Below, piece after piece: positions 24,289 through 33,332 of a stretch of 64,000 nt of DNA. A program made the translations under genes and the position numbers. The DNA is from JBBRYB01 sp038238115. Its GTDB lineage: Bacteria; Actinomycetota; Actinomycetes; Propionibacteriales; Nocardioidaceae. The stretch is from contig JBBRYB010000006.1 in NCBI GenBank assembly GCA_038238115.1, forward strand, positions 62,001-126,000, written 5' to 3'. Each line of letters opens with the position of its first letter. Position 1 is the stretch's first letter. A model generated the notes under the pieces. The model was not told the origin of the DNA, ran no database searches, and saw only the letters and a list, made by a program, of their open reading frames with translations.

Positions 24289-26064
24289 ATGCCCCGCATG
24301 ACAGCGGCCGACGCGGCCGTGAAGATCCTCGAGCTCGAGGGCGCGACCCAGGCGTTCGGCCTGCCCGGGGCCGCCATCAACCCGTTCTACGCGGCGATGC
24401 GGCGCCACGGAGGCATCAAGCACGTCTTGGCCCGCCATGTCGAGGGCGCCTCGCACATGGCGGAGGGCTTCACCCGCACCAGCCCCGGCAACATCGGTAT
24501 CTGTGTAGGGACGTCCGGACCGGCCGGCACCGACATGGTCACGGGCCTCTACTCGGCCTGGGCCGACTCGATCCCGATTCTCGCGATCACCGGTCAGGCG
24601 CCGGTGGCACAGCTGCACAAAGAGGACTTCCAGGCCGTCGACATCGCCTCGATCGCGGCGCCGGTCACGAAGTGGGCGACGACGGTCCTCGAAGCGGCCC
24701 AGTTGCCCGGCGCCTTCCAGCAGGCGTTCCACCTGATGCGGTCCGGCCGCCCCGGGCCGGTGCTGCTCGACCTGCCCTTCGACGTCCAGATGGCAGAGAT
24801 CGACTTCGACCCCGACACGTATGCGCCGCTGCCCGTCTACAAGCCGGCGGCGACCCGGCCGCAGGTCGAGAAGGTGCTCGACCTGCTCGCCGCCGCGGAA
24901 CGCCCCCTCATCGTGGCCGGCGGGGGCATCATCAACGCCGACGCCGCAGACCTGCTCGTCGAGTTCGCCGAGGCGACGGGGGTCCCGGTGATCCCGACAC
25001 TGATGGGGTGGGGGACGATCCCCGACGACCATCCGCTGATGGCCGGCATGGTCGGGCTCCAGACGTCGCACCGCTACGGCAACGCGACGATGCTCGAGTC
25101 CGACTTCGTGCTGGGGATCGGCAACCGGTGGGCGAACCGGCACACCGGTGGCCTTGACGTGTACCGGTCCGGGCGCACGTTCGTGCACGTCGACATCGAG
25201 CCCACTCAGATCGGCCGAGTGTTCCCCCCCGACTACTCGATCGTCTCCGACGCGCGGGCCGCGCTCGAGCTGTTCGTCGAGGTGGCGCAAGAGCGGACCG
25301 AGGCGCGCACGCTGCCCGACCGAGGCGTCTGGCAGAAGGACTGCCAGCAGCGCAAGCACACGCTGCAACGGCGTACCCACTTCGACAACACGCCCATCAA
25401 GCCACAGCGCGTCTACGAGGAGATGAACCGGGCCTTCGGGCGCGACACCCGCTACGTCAGCACGATCGGGCTGTCCCAGATCGCCGGCGCGCAGTTCCTC
25501 CACGTCTACAAGCCGCGGCACTGGATCAACTGCGGACAGGCGGGGCCGCTCGGCTGGACCGCCCCCGCTGCCCTGGGGGTCTGCGTGGCCGACCCGGACG
25601 CCACGGTGGTCGCGCTGTCGGGGGACTACGACTTCCAGTTCATGATCGAGGAGCTCGCCGTCGGCGCCCAGTTCCAGATCCCCTATGTGCATGTGGTCGT
25701 CAACAACGCCTATCTCGGCCTCATCCGCCAGTCCCAGCGCGGCTTCGAGATGGACTTCCACGTGCAGTTGGCCTTCGACAACATCAACTCGTCCGAGCTC
25801 GACGGTTATGGCGTCGACCACGTCAAGGTCGCCGAAGGCCTGGGCTGCAAGGCGATCCGGGTCTTCTCGCCCGACGCCCTGCTCACAGCGTTCGAGGAGG
25901 CGAAGAAGCTGATGTCCGAGTTCCATGTGCCGGTGGTCGTCGAGGTCATCCTCGAGCGGGTGACCAACGTGTCGATGGGCACCCAGCTCGACAACGTCGC
26001 GGAGTTCGAGGAGCTCGCGATCACCGGCGAGGACGCGCCGACCGCCGTCGCGATGCTCGACTGA
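24289..26064 (+). CDS. gcl: glyoxylate carboligase
   Basis: A 591-residue ThDP- and FAD-dependent enzyme that condenses two glyoxylates to tartronate semialdehyde and CO2. The N-terminal GLPGAAINPFYAAMRRHGG is followed by ARHVEGASHMAEG. Here Val occupies the position of the usual catalytic Glu of ThDP enzymes, the hallmark of this family. The C-terminal ThDP/Mg segment is LSGDYDFQFMIEELAVG ... VVNNAYLGLIRQ. The length matches characterised Gcl enzymes. It links allantoin breakdown to central metabolism. Confidence 0.97.
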   Translation: MPRMTAADAAVKILELEGATQAFGLPGAAINPFYAAMRRHGGIKHVLARHVEGASHMAEGFTRTSPGNIGICVGTSGPAGTDMVTGLYSAWADSIPILAITGQAPVAQLHKEDFQAVDIASIAAPVTKWATTVLEAAQLPGAFQQAFHLMRSGRPGPVLLDLPFDVQMAEIDFDPDTYAPLPVYKPAATRPQVEKVLDLLAAAERPLIVAGGGIINADAADLLVEFAEATGVPVIPTLMGWGTIPDDHPLMAGMVGLQTSHRYGNATMLESDFVLGIGNRWANRHTGGLDVYRSGRTFVHVDIEPTQIGRVFPPDYSIVSDARAALELFVEVAQERTEARTLPDRGVWQKDCQQRKHTLQRRTHFDNTPIKPQRVYEEMNRAFGRDTRYVSTIGLSQIAGAQFLHVYKPRHWINCGQAGPLGWTAPAALGVCVADPDATVVALSGDYDFQFMIEELAVGAQFQIPYVHVVVNNAYLGLIRQSQRGFEMDFHVQLAFDNINSSELDGYGVDHVKVAEGLGCKAIRVFSPDALLTAFEEAKKLMSEFHVPVVVEVILERVTNVSMGTQLDNVAEFEELAITGEDAPTAVAMLD

Positions 26065-26069
26065 CGCCC

Positions 26070-27188
26070 ATGCGCGTCGTCGTCGCTCCCGACAAGTTCA
26101 AGGGCTGCCTCAGTGCCCGCGACGTCGCCGATGCCGTTGGCGACGGGCTGCGACGGGGCGTGCCGGGGCTCGAGGCCACGCTGCTGCCCGTCGCGGACGG
26201 TGGCGACGGGACTGTCGATGCAGCACTCTTCGCCGACTTCGAGCCAGTCGTCGTCGACGCGGTCGGTCCGACCGGGCGACCGGTACGGGCGGTGTATGCC
26301 GTCCGAGATGGGCTGGCGATCGTCGAGCTTGCCGAGGTTGTCGGCCTCGACCGGCTTCCGGACGGGCAGCTCGACCCGCTGGGCTCGTCGACCTACGGCC
26401 TCGGCCTGGTCGTGCGCGCGGCCCTGGACCGCGGGGTCGACACGGTCGTGCTGGCCGTAGGGGGCAGCGCGTCGACCGATGGCGGGGCCGGCCTGCTGCA
26501 GGCGCTCGGGGCCCGGCTCGTCGATGCCGACGGTGTGGAGCTGCCAGCCGGCGGCGGGTCACTCGGCGCGCTCAGCGAGGTCGACCTGAGCGGGCTGCAT
26601 CCGCGAGTGGCGGCTACCGAATTCGTGGTGGCCAGCGACGTGGACAACCCGCTGCTCGGCCGACGTGGCGCGGCGGAGGTGTTCGGCCCGCAGAAGGGCG
26701 CGTCACCCGCTCAGATCCGGCTCCTGGAGGCGGGTCTCGAACAGTGGGCGCTGCTGCTGTCGCGAGCGACGGGTACGGACGCCGGGGGTGAGGCTGGTGC
26801 GGGTGCAGCCGGGGGAACGGCGTTCGCAGCGCTCTCAGTCCTCGGCGCCCGCCTCGAGTCCGGGATCGACCTGGTGCTCGACCTCGTGGGCTTCCCAGCC
26901 GCATCGTCAGGTGCCGACCTCATCGTGACGGGGGAGGGGTCGCTCGACGAACAGAGTCTCGCAGGCAAGGCCCCGATGGGCGTATCCGCCGCGGCCGCCT
27001 CGGTAGGCGTGCCCGTGGTGGCCGTGGCGGGGCGGTGCCTGCTGAGTGCCGAGCGGCTGGCTGCCGCCGGGATCTCGGCGGCATACCCGCTCTCCGACCT
27101 GGAACCGGACGTGCAGCGAAGTATGGCCAACGCGGCGCCGCTGCTCGTGGTCGTCGGTGAGCGCATCGCGAAGGAATGGCTGACGTGA
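26070..27188 (+). CDS. glxK: glycerate kinase
   Basis: A 372-residue GarK/GlxK-type (glycerate 2-kinase family) enzyme that phosphorylates D-glycerate from the GlxR step. It begins VVVAPDKFKGCLSA and has the conserved PVADGGDGT, VGGSASTDGGAG and VTGEGSLDEQSLAGKAP blocks. It starts five bases after gcl and overlaps the allantoinase start. The order gcl-kinase-allantoinase ties glyoxylate use to allantoin hydrolysis. Confidence 0.96.
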   Translation: MRVVVAPDKFKGCLSARDVADAVGDGLRRGVPGLEATLLPVADGGDGTVDAALFADFEPVVVDAVGPTGRPVRAVYAVRDGLAIVELAEVVGLDRLPDGQLDPLGSSTYGLGLVVRAALDRGVDTVVLAVGGSASTDGGAGLLQALGARLVDADGVELPAGGGSLGALSEVDLSGLHPRVAATEFVVASDVDNPLLGRRGAAEVFGPQKGASPAQIRLLEAGLEQWALLLSRATGTDAGGEAGAGAAGGTAFAALSVLGARLESGIDLVLDLVGFPAASSGADLIVTGEGSLDEQSLAGKAPMGVSAAAASVGVPVVAVAGRCLLSAERLAAAGISAAYPLSDLEPDVQRSMANAAPLLVVVGERIAKEWLT

Positions 27189-28537
27189 CCGATCTCGACC
27201 TCGTCATCCGCGGCGAGCGGGTGCTGTCAGGCGATAGCCTACGACCGCTGGCGGTGGGCGTGCGCGACGGCGTGATCGTGGCGATCGAGCCGATGGCGTC
27301 CGACCTCACGGCCGGCCGAATCGTCGACCTCGGCCCGGACGAGGCCCTCCTGCCGGGCCTGGTCGACACCCATGTGCATGTCAACGAGCCGGGCCGCACC
27401 GAGTGGGAGGGCTTCGACACCGCGACCCGGGCCGCAGCCGCCGGCGGGGTGACCACGATCCTCGACATGCCGCTCAACTGTGTGCCAGCCACGACCACTG
27501 TCGACGCACTCCGCGTCAAGCAGGCGGCAGCCCGTGGTCAGTGTCATGTCGATGTCGGCTTCTGGGGCGGGGCCGTGCCGGCCAGCCTTGGCCACCTGGG
27601 CGAGCTCCACGACTGCGGCGTCTTCGGCTTCAAGTGCTTCCTCCTCGACTCCGGGGTCGAGGAGTTCCCCGCGCTCGACGCCGGACAGCTCGAGGCGGCG
27701 ATGCGCGAGATAGCAGAGTTCAACGGTCTGCTCATCGTGCATGCGGAGGACGCCGAGACCATCGCTGCCTGTGCCCGCCCGCACACGACGAGGTACGCCG
27801 AGTTCCTCGCCTCGCGGCCGGACCGGGCTGAAGAGCTGGCGATCGAGACGGTCATCGCCTCCGCCCGCCGGACCCAGGCGCGTGCGCACGTCGTCCACCT
27901 GTCGAGTGCCGAGGCGGTGCCGGCGCTGAGAGCCGCCCGGGAGGACGGGGTCCGGATCACCGTCGAGACGTGCCCCCACTACCTGACCGTGGCGGCCGAG
28001 CAGATCGGCGACCGGCAGACGCAGTACAAGTGCTGCCCGCCGATCCGGGGAGCCCACAACGCCGAGCAGCTCTGGAGGGCACTCGAGGAGGGGGTCATCG
28101 ACTCCATCGTCTCGGACCACTCGCCCTCGACGCCCGAGTTGAAGCTGCTCGCCGAGGGCGACTTCGGGGCGGCCTGGGGAGGCGTGTCCTCACTGCAGCT
28201 GGGCCTGCCGCTGGTCTGGAGCGTCGCCCGCGAGCGGGGCCACGATCTCGCGCGGGTGGTGGACTGGATGTCGTCCCGACCTGCCGCGCTGGCCGCGGTC
28301 CAGGGCAAGGGCGCCCTGGAGGTCGGCTCATCGGCCGACCTGGTCGTCTTCGCTCCTGACGAACGCTTCACGGTCGACCCCTCGGCCCTGCACCACCGGC
28401 ACCCGGTGACGCCGTACGCCGGCCGGCAGCTGAGCGGCGTCGTCCGCGAGACCTACCTGCGCGGGTCACCGGTCACCGGCACCGCGCCGCGCGGCACCCT
28501 GATCGAACACCGATCCACCGAACTGACGGGAATCTGA
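27185..28537 (+). CDS. allB: allantoinase
   Basis: A 450-residue cyclic amidohydrolase that opens allantoin to allantoate. Metal-binding HVHVNEPGR is near residue 60, the carbamylated-Lys segment FGFKCFLLDSGVEEF follows, then IVHAEDAET, HVVHLSS and SDHSPSTPE. GTG 27185 is preferred: it overlaps the kinase stop as GTGA, and AAGGA lies nine bases upstream. ATG 27176 (adds three residues) sits directly on that AAGGA. It is followed one base later by allantoicase. Confidence 0.96.
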   Translation: MTDLDLVIRGERVLSGDSLRPLAVGVRDGVIVAIEPMASDLTAGRIVDLGPDEALLPGLVDTHVHVNEPGRTEWEGFDTATRAAAAGGVTTILDMPLNCVPATTTVDALRVKQAAARGQCHVDVGFWGGAVPASLGHLGELHDCGVFGFKCFLLDSGVEEFPALDAGQLEAAMREIAEFNGLLIVHAEDAETIAACARPHTTRYAEFLASRPDRAEELAIETVIASARRTQARAHVVHLSSAEAVPALRAAREDGVRITVETCPHYLTVAAEQIGDRQTQYKCCPPIRGAHNAEQLWRALEEGVIDSIVSDHSPSTPELKLLAEGDFGAAWGGVSSLQLGLPLVWSVARERGHDLARVVDWMSSRPAALAAVQGKGALEVGSSADLVVFAPDERFTVDPSALHHRHPVTPYAGRQLSGVVRETYLRGSPVTGTAPRGTLIEHRSTELTGI

Positions 28538-28538
28538 C

Positions 28539-29537
28539 ATGGGCCACTTCACCGAGCTCCCCGACCTCGCCTCACGCACCCTTGCGGGAAGCGTGGTGAG
28601 CGCCAACGACGAGCTCTTCGCCGAGCGGGAGAACCTGATCCGGCCCGAGCCAGCGACCCACGCCGTCGAGGACTTCGGACACAAGGGCAAGGTGTACGAC
28701 GGCTGGGAGACCCGCCGGCGGCGCGAGCCGGGCCACGACTGGGCCATCGTGCGCCTCGGCGTGTCGGGCATCGTGCACGGAGTGGTCGTCGACACCGCGT
28801 ACTTCACGGGCAACTACCCTCCGGAGATCTCCGTCGAGGCGATCTGCGTCGACGGCTACCCGTCGACCGACGAGCTGGCGGCCGCAGCCTGGGAGACGCT
28901 GGTCGAGAAGACGGTTGCCCAGGGCAACACCGCCAACGCTTATGAGGTGAGCAACCGCGGACGCTGGACCCACCTGCGCCTGTCGATCTACCCCGACGGA
29001 GGGGTGGCCCGCTTCCGCGTCCACGGCGAGGCGGTCGCCGACCCCCGCTTTCTCACCGGTTCCGTCGACCTGGTCGCGCTGGAGAACGGCGGCCGCCTCG
29101 TGGAGACGTCCGACGCGTTCTACTCCTCACCGTCCAACCTGATCCTCCCCGGACGCGCCCGCATCATGGGTGAGGGTTGGGAGAACGCCCGGCGCCGAGG
29201 TGGTGGCAACGACTTCGCCGTCTTCGCGCTCGCCGCCAAGGGCCACCCGCGCGAGATCGAGGTCGACACGTCGTACTTCGTCGGCAACGCGCCTGGCTGG
29301 GTCCGGGTCAGCGGGGCGGACGCGGGCGCTCGTGGTCTCGACGCGGTGGACAGCTGGTGGGACGTGGTGGCCCGCACTCGAGTGCAGCCCGACACGAGGC
29401 ACCGGTTCCTCGTCCACGACCGCACACCCGCCACGCACCTGCGGCTCGACGTCTACCCCGACGGCGGTCTGGCCCGGCTGCGCTGTCGCGGCGAGATCGA
29501 GCAGCAGACGCTCGCCGAGCTCTGCCGTCGGTGGTGA
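28539..29537 (+). CDS. alc: allantoicase
   Basis: A 332-residue enzyme that hydrolyses allantoate to ureidoglycolate and urea. It consists of two similar allantoicase repeats: KGKVYDGWETRRRR ... GIVHGVVVDTAYFTGNYPPEISVEA in the first half and GEGWENARRRGGGNDFA ... REIEVDTSYFVGNAPGWV in the second. It is the last gene of the purine operon in this window. No ureidoglycolate lyase or urease is visible here, so glyoxylate release must be encoded elsewhere. Confidence 0.97.
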   Translation: MGHFTELPDLASRTLAGSVVSANDELFAERENLIRPEPATHAVEDFGHKGKVYDGWETRRRREPGHDWAIVRLGVSGIVHGVVVDTAYFTGNYPPEISVEAICVDGYPSTDELAAAAWETLVEKTVAQGNTANAYEVSNRGRWTHLRLSIYPDGGVARFRVHGEAVADPRFLTGSVDLVALENGGRLVETSDAFYSSPSNLILPGRARIMGEGWENARRRGGGNDFAVFALAAKGHPREIEVDTSYFVGNAPGWVRVSGADAGARGLDAVDSWWDVVARTRVQPDTRHRFLVHDRTPATHLRLDVYPDGGLARLRCRGEIEQQTLAELCRRW

Positions 29538-29595
29538 CCCGGTCGGCGGTGCGTTGCGCCGAGACGAGTCGGCGGGGAGGCGAGAGGATGGGTCC

Positions 29596-30153
29596 ATGAC
29601 GTCCACGCCGCCGCCGGCTTCTTTCGCCGGGCCGCGCCTGGTCCTGATGCGGCACTCCAAGACCCAGCCGGCAGCGAGCAGCGACCATGCCCGCAGCCTT
29701 ACGAACCGGGGCAGGCGCGACGGCCATGAGGCGGGCCGGTGGCTGGCCGCCGAGGGAATCATCCCCGACGTGGTGCTGGTGTCATCGGCGGCGCGCGCCC
29801 AGCAGACCGTCGACGCGGTGGTGCGCGGGCTCGGCGGACAGCCCCTCGAGGTCGAGGTGGTCGTGCTGGACGCGCTCTACGACGCTGACGGTTGCGAGGT
29901 GATCGAGATCTGTCGGACTACCGTGTCGGCCGACGCGGGCTGCGCGCTTGTGGTGGGCCACAACCCGGCGATGGAGCAGGCCGCCGCGCTGCTGCTGCCG
30001 GAGCCGGGGTCTGAGTCTGCGTCTGAGCACCAGGACACGCACCTGCCCACCTCGGCGCTCTGCGTCTTCTCCTGGCCGGTAGGTGCCGGCTGGTCGGACC
30101 TGGAGTCAGGACGCGTCAGCCTGGTTGCGTCGTACTCGCCCCGCGACGCCTGA
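29596..30153 (+). CDS. sixA: SixA-type histidine phosphatase
   Basis: A 185-residue phosphohistidine phosphatase-like protein of the phosphoglycerate mutase fold. The catalytic RHS block is LVLMRHSKTQ, with LTNRGRRDGHEAG and the second catalytic His in VVGHNPAMEQ. ATG 29596 follows GAGAGGATGG and begins the fold. An upstream in-frame extension into allantoicase is not believed. The substrate is unknown; actinobacterial relatives may dephosphorylate proteins or small molecules. Confidence 0.9.
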   Translation: MTSTPPPASFAGPRLVLMRHSKTQPAASSDHARSLTNRGRRDGHEAGRWLAAEGIIPDVVLVSSAARAQQTVDAVVRGLGGQPLEVEVVVLDALYDADGCEVIEICRTTVSADAGCALVVGHNPAMEQAAALLLPEPGSESASEHQDTHLPTSALCVFSWPVGAGWSDLESGRVSLVASYSPRDA

Positions 30154-30251
30154 CCGGCACCTGCCAAGGTCGTCTGAGCGGAGGCGGTCTCTCCCTGCCG
30201 CCCGACGGGCTGCGCTCACGACCCGGGTACGCGGCCTCGCCCTCCGTGCGG

Positions 30252-30360
30252 CCGGCTGCCCGTCCGGCCGTCCGGCCGGCTGCCCGTCTGGCCGTCCGGT
30301 TGGCTGCGTCATCTGGCCGGTTGGGTCGGTTGCGTCGGCTGGCCGTCTGGCCGGTTGCGT
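30252..30360. repeat. degenerate tandem tract rich in GGCCGTCCGG
   Basis: Units of about 24 bp start with CCGGCTGCCCGTC(C/T)GGCCGT at 30252 and 30276 and degrade into variants such as GGCCGTCTGGCCGG. It probably grew by slippage. No coding role is supported. Confidence 0.55.
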
Positions 30361-30361
30361 C

Positions 30362-30379
30362 TGCCATGTTCACATGGCA
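30362..30379. repeat. small hairpin of the TGTTCACATGGC family
   Basis: TGCCATG-TTCA-CATGGCA: a perfect 7-bp stem with a 4-base loop. The sequence TGTTCACATGGCAACCGCA starting at 30368 recurs with one change at 30429, inside the larger hairpin. Confidence 0.6.
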
Positions 30380-30405
30380 ACCGCATACTCCCCACGGCGG
30401 ATCTC

Positions 30406-30439
30406 CCATGTGAACACTGCAGACGCAGTGTTCACATGG
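30406..30439. terminator. perfect 15-bp-stem hairpin, possible bidirectional terminator
   Basis: CCATGTGAACACTGC, the loop AGAC, then the exact reverse complement. It lies 28 bases beyond the serB stop and about 250 bases beyond sixA. There is no U-tract on either side. It could be a terminator for both genes or a REP-like palindromic element, because the same half-site recurs in the hairpin 27 bases to the left. Confidence 0.55.
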
Positions 30440-30466
30440 CAAACGCAGCGCGCCGGGGGAGAGGCG

Positions 30467-31678
30467 TCAGCGGATCAAGGGAGACGGCGTCTGGACGCCA
30501 TGCTCGGCGTCGTCGGCCTCGAGGTCTTCGCGGGTGATGCCGAGCAGATATAAAATCGCATCCAGGTAGGGCACGTTGACGGCTGCCTGCGCCGCCTCCT
30601 GCACGACAGGGTGGGCGTTGAAGGCGATCCCCAGCCCGGCCGCGGCGAGCATGTCGAGGTCGTTGGCCCCGTCGCCGATGGCCACGGTGCGGTCGAGCGT
30701 CACGCCGGAGTCGGCGGCGAAGTCGCGCAGCGCCGCCGCCTTGCCGGCGCGGTCGACCACGGGGCCGACGAGCTGCCCGGTGAGCTTGCCCCCGACGATC
30801 TCGAGCTCGTTGGCTCGCGCATAGTCGATGCCGAGTTCTGCGACCAGCCGGTCGGTGTGCAGGGTGAAGCCGCCGCTGACGATCGCGAAGAGGTAGCCCA
30901 ACCGCTTCAGCGTTCGCACGAACGTGCGTGTCCCCGGCGCGAGCTGCATCCCGTCGTACACCTCGCGGAACGACTCCGTGCCTACTCCCTCGAGCAGTTC
31001 GACTCTTTGACGCAGGGAAGCCTCGAAGTCGAGCTCTCCACGCATCGCCTGCTCGGTGATCGCGGCGACCTCCGCACCGACCCCGGCCCGCGTCGCGAGC
31101 TCGTCGATTACCTCGCCCTGCACGAGCGTCGAGTCGACGTCCATCACGACCAGCCGGCGACCGTGACGCAGCAGACCCACTCGCTGCACCGCGACATCGA
31201 CGCGCTGCGCGAACGCCTCGCGCGCCAGCACCTCACGGAGACGGCCGACGTCCGTGCCCGAGACCTGGAACTCGATCGCGGTAACGGGATAGCGGGCCAT
31301 CCGTACGATCCGGTCGATGTTGGCGCCGGTGTCGGCGATCCGCCCGGTGAACGCCGCAACAGCATTCGACGGCAGTGGCCGCCCGAGAACGCTCACGGTG
31401 GCGCGGCCACCGCGACGGGTCTCGTTGTCACCAACACCGCCCTCCACGTCGATGTCCATGCCGAGCGCCGCCGCGGTGGTGCGCAAAGACGCCGAGATCC
31501 TCGCGACGTCGCGTGGGGCGGTGACGAGGATGCCGAGCACGAGCCGTCCGCGCAGCACGATCTGCTCGATGTCGAGCACCGCGACCCGGAATGCCGCCAA
31601 CGCTCGGAAGATCTCGGCGGTCACCCCGGGGCGGTCCCGGCCGGTGACGGTGATGAGTAGCGTCGCAGACTCGTTCAT
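30467..31678 (-). CDS. serB: phosphoserine phosphatase with ACT domains
   Basis: A 403-residue enzyme that makes serine from O-phosphoserine. An N-terminal ACT-type regulatory region (LLITVTGRDRPGVTAEIF, residues about 6-180) precedes a HAD phosphatase domain. HAD motif I is VVMDVDSTLVQGEVID, the second block is AIVSGGFTLHTDRL and the last is TVAIGDGANDLDML. The length is typical of actinobacterial SerB, and the ACT region probably binds an amino acid. Confidence 0.96.
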   Translation of the reverse strand: MNESATLLITVTGRDRPGVTAEIFRALAAFRVAVLDIEQIVLRGRLVLGILVTAPRDVARISASLRTTAAALGMDIDVEGGVGDNETRRGGRATVSVLGRPLPSNAVAAFTGRIADTGANIDRIVRMARYPVTAIEFQVSGTDVGRLREVLAREAFAQRVDVAVQRVGLLRHGRRLVVMDVDSTLVQGEVIDELATRAGVGAEVAAITEQAMRGELDFEASLRQRVELLEGVGTESFREVYDGMQLAPGTRTFVRTLKRLGYLFAIVSGGFTLHTDRLVAELGIDYARANELEIVGGKLTGQLVGPVVDRAGKAAALRDFAADSGVTLDRTVAIGDGANDLDMLAAAGLGIAFNAHPVVQEAAQAAVNVPYLDAILYLLGITREDLEADDAEHGVQTPSPLIR

Positions 31679-31690
31679 GAACCGACCACG

Positions 31691-32419
31691 CTAGCGGCCG
31701 TCGAGTGAGGAGCAGGCGGCGACCACCGCGGCCTGGCCGGCACGCCGCAGCGGCCGCAGCGCTTCTCGACGCCGCCCGATCTCGTCCGAGGTCACGGCGC
31801 CCCCCTCGTCGGCGAGGGCGAGTTCGACGATGCGGCGAGCGCGCAACCCGCTCGTCGCTGTGCGGGCCGCCGCAGACGAGGCGAAGGACATCGGCGGCTC
31901 GAACGCCACGGGTGACCTGATGTTGAGCAAGGCGTCGGCGGCATCGGGGCTCCACGACGCCACATCGAGGTCGGCCAGGTCGTCGGCCGCCTGGAGGAGC
32001 GCAAGTCGCAGCCCGCGGTCCGCCGTCGCGATGTCCGGCAGGTACGTCGCCGGCCGCGCCTCGGCGGTGCGCCACACCAGCCTTGTGCCGAGGGTGGTCG
32101 GGATGAGGCCTTGACCGGTGCCGTGCAGCAGCACGGCCTGACCCGCCTCGGTGGCGGCGGTGTTGAAGGGGCTGGGGCCGCCGAGTCCGATCAGGTCGCC
32201 CGGCGTCGGCAGCGCCACGGTCGCCCGGGTCACGCCAAGGCGTCGTACCTCCCCAAGCAGCAACGCCGGCGTCAGCGGCCGGTCGGCACCGAGGCCGCGG
32301 AACTCCACGCGCGCGTTCGGGGCGGCCAGCCCGCTGATCGCCTGGTCGGCGGACTCCCGTCGGGCGATCCAGGCGTTGAGCCAGCAGGCCGTGCGTGCCG
32401 CTGCGGGGACTGACAACAC
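31691..32419 (-). CDS. conserved actinobacterial protein of unknown function
   Basis: A 242-residue soluble protein with a GTG start. Its sequence has LTPALLLGEVRRLGVTRATVALPTPGDLIGLGG-like segments (shown here only in part), GTGQGLIPT and a helical C-terminal half. There is no signal peptide or membrane helix. I do not recognise a catalytic motif. Similar proteins are common next to serB in related actinobacteria. It precedes serB by 12 bases on the same strand, so co-expression is likely. Confidence 0.75.
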   Translation of the reverse strand: MLSVPAAARTACWLNAWIARRESADQAISGLAAPNARVEFRGLGADRPLTPALLLGEVRRLGVTRATVALPTPGDLIGLGGPSPFNTAATEAGQAVLLHGTGQGLIPTTLGTRLVWRTAEARPATYLPDIATADRGLRLALLQAADDLADLDVASWSPDAADALLNIRSPVAFEPPMSFASSAAARTATSGLRARRIVELALADEGGAVTSDEIGRRREALRPLRRAGQAAVVAACSSLDGR

Positions 32420-32505
32420 GCCAAGAGCCTACGAGCCATGCCTGGCGCGCGAGGAGGTGCAATAGGTTGGACGTGCACAAGCATCCACGAGGGACGAGGA
32501 GCCCG

Positions 32506-33297
32506 ATGCCCGCGGTCATAGAGCTGGCCGGCGTCTCCGTCGTCCGCGGCGGAAACCGGCTTCTGCACGACATCTCGTGGAGTGTCGAGGACGACGAGCG
32601 CTGGGTCGTGATCGGACCCAATGGGGCCGGCAAGACGACGCTGCTGCAGATCGTCAGCGCGCACCTCTACCCGAGCTCTGGAGTGGTCGGACTCCTGGGA
32701 GAGGTCGTCGGCACTGTCGACGTGTTCGAACTGCGGCCGCGGATTGGCCTGACGAGCGCCACCCTCGCCGACCGGATCCCGAAGGGCGAGCGCGTGGGCG
32801 ACGTGGTGGTCTCAGCGTCGTACGCCGTTGTCGGCCGGTGGCGCGAGCAGTACGACGCGCTGGATCACGAGCGGGCGAATCAGCTGCTCGCCGACGTCGG
32901 CGTCGCGCATCTGCGTGACCGCACGTTTGGGACACTCAGCGAAGGCGAGGGCAAACGCGTCCAGATCGCCCGCGCCTTGATGACCGACCCCGAGCTGCTG
33001 CTGCTGGACGAGCCGGCAGCTGGGCTCGATCTCGGTGGCCGCGAAGACTTGGTGAGCACCTTGTCGGTCCTCGCGCGTGAGGAGCTGGCTCCCGCCACTG
33101 TCTTGGTGAGTCACCACGTCGAGGAGATCCCGCCGGGCTTCACCCACGCGCTGTTGCTGAGGCGGGGGGAGGTCGTCGCCGCGGGGCCGCTCGAGGAGAC
33201 GCTCGACGACGAGACCCTCTCGCAGACGTTCGGGCTGCCGGTGCAGCTCAGCCGCGCAGATGGACGCTATGGCGCCCGGCGGCGAATCCGACGCTGA
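32506..33297 (+). CDS. ABC transporter ATP-binding protein (no permease alongside)
   Basis: A 263-residue single ATPase domain. Walker A is GPNGAGKTT (about residue 39), the signature is an altered LSEGEGKRVQIARAL, Walker B is LLLLDEPAAGLDLG and the H-loop His is in VSHHVEE. ATG 32506 is preceded by GACGAGGAG. Upstream in-frame codons overlap the promoter of the divergent gene. No membrane partner is encoded nearby, so the substrate is unknown. The layout resembles ModF/iron-type ATPases, but this is weak. Confidence 0.88.
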   Translation: MPAVIELAGVSVVRGGNRLLHDISWSVEDDERWVVIGPNGAGKTTLLQIVSAHLYPSSGVVGLLGEVVGTVDVFELRPRIGLTSATLADRIPKGERVGDVVVSASYAVVGRWREQYDALDHERANQLLADVGVAHLRDRTFGTLSEGEGKRVQIARALMTDPELLLLDEPAAGLDLGGREDLVSTLSVLAREELAPATVLVSHHVEEIPPGFTHALLLRRGEVVAAGPLEETLDDETLSQTFGLPVQLSRADGRYGARRRIRR

Positions 33298-33332
33298 ACA
33301 GGTTGACCGCTTCCACCGTGGGTTAGGGTCGG

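Larger units (their letters stand above)
30154..30466. other. repeat-rich non-coding stretch between convergent genes
   Basis: 313 bases without a believable gene, between the ends of sixA (+) and serB (-). They contain a degenerate CCGG/CTGGCCGT-rich tandem tract (about 30250-30360) and three related copies of a TGTTCACATGGC element that form two hairpins. Both hairpins are listed separately. Confidence 0.7.

Noticed and set aside
24103..25926. 607-codon open frame antisense to glyoxylate carboligase
   Set aside because: Composition is that of a reverse-complement shadow (many Asp, Arg, Val, His), and the sense strand encodes an unmistakable Gcl.
30252..30440. possible CRISPR array
   Set aside because: Repeats are degenerate, short and without regular unique spacers; there are no cas genes nearby.
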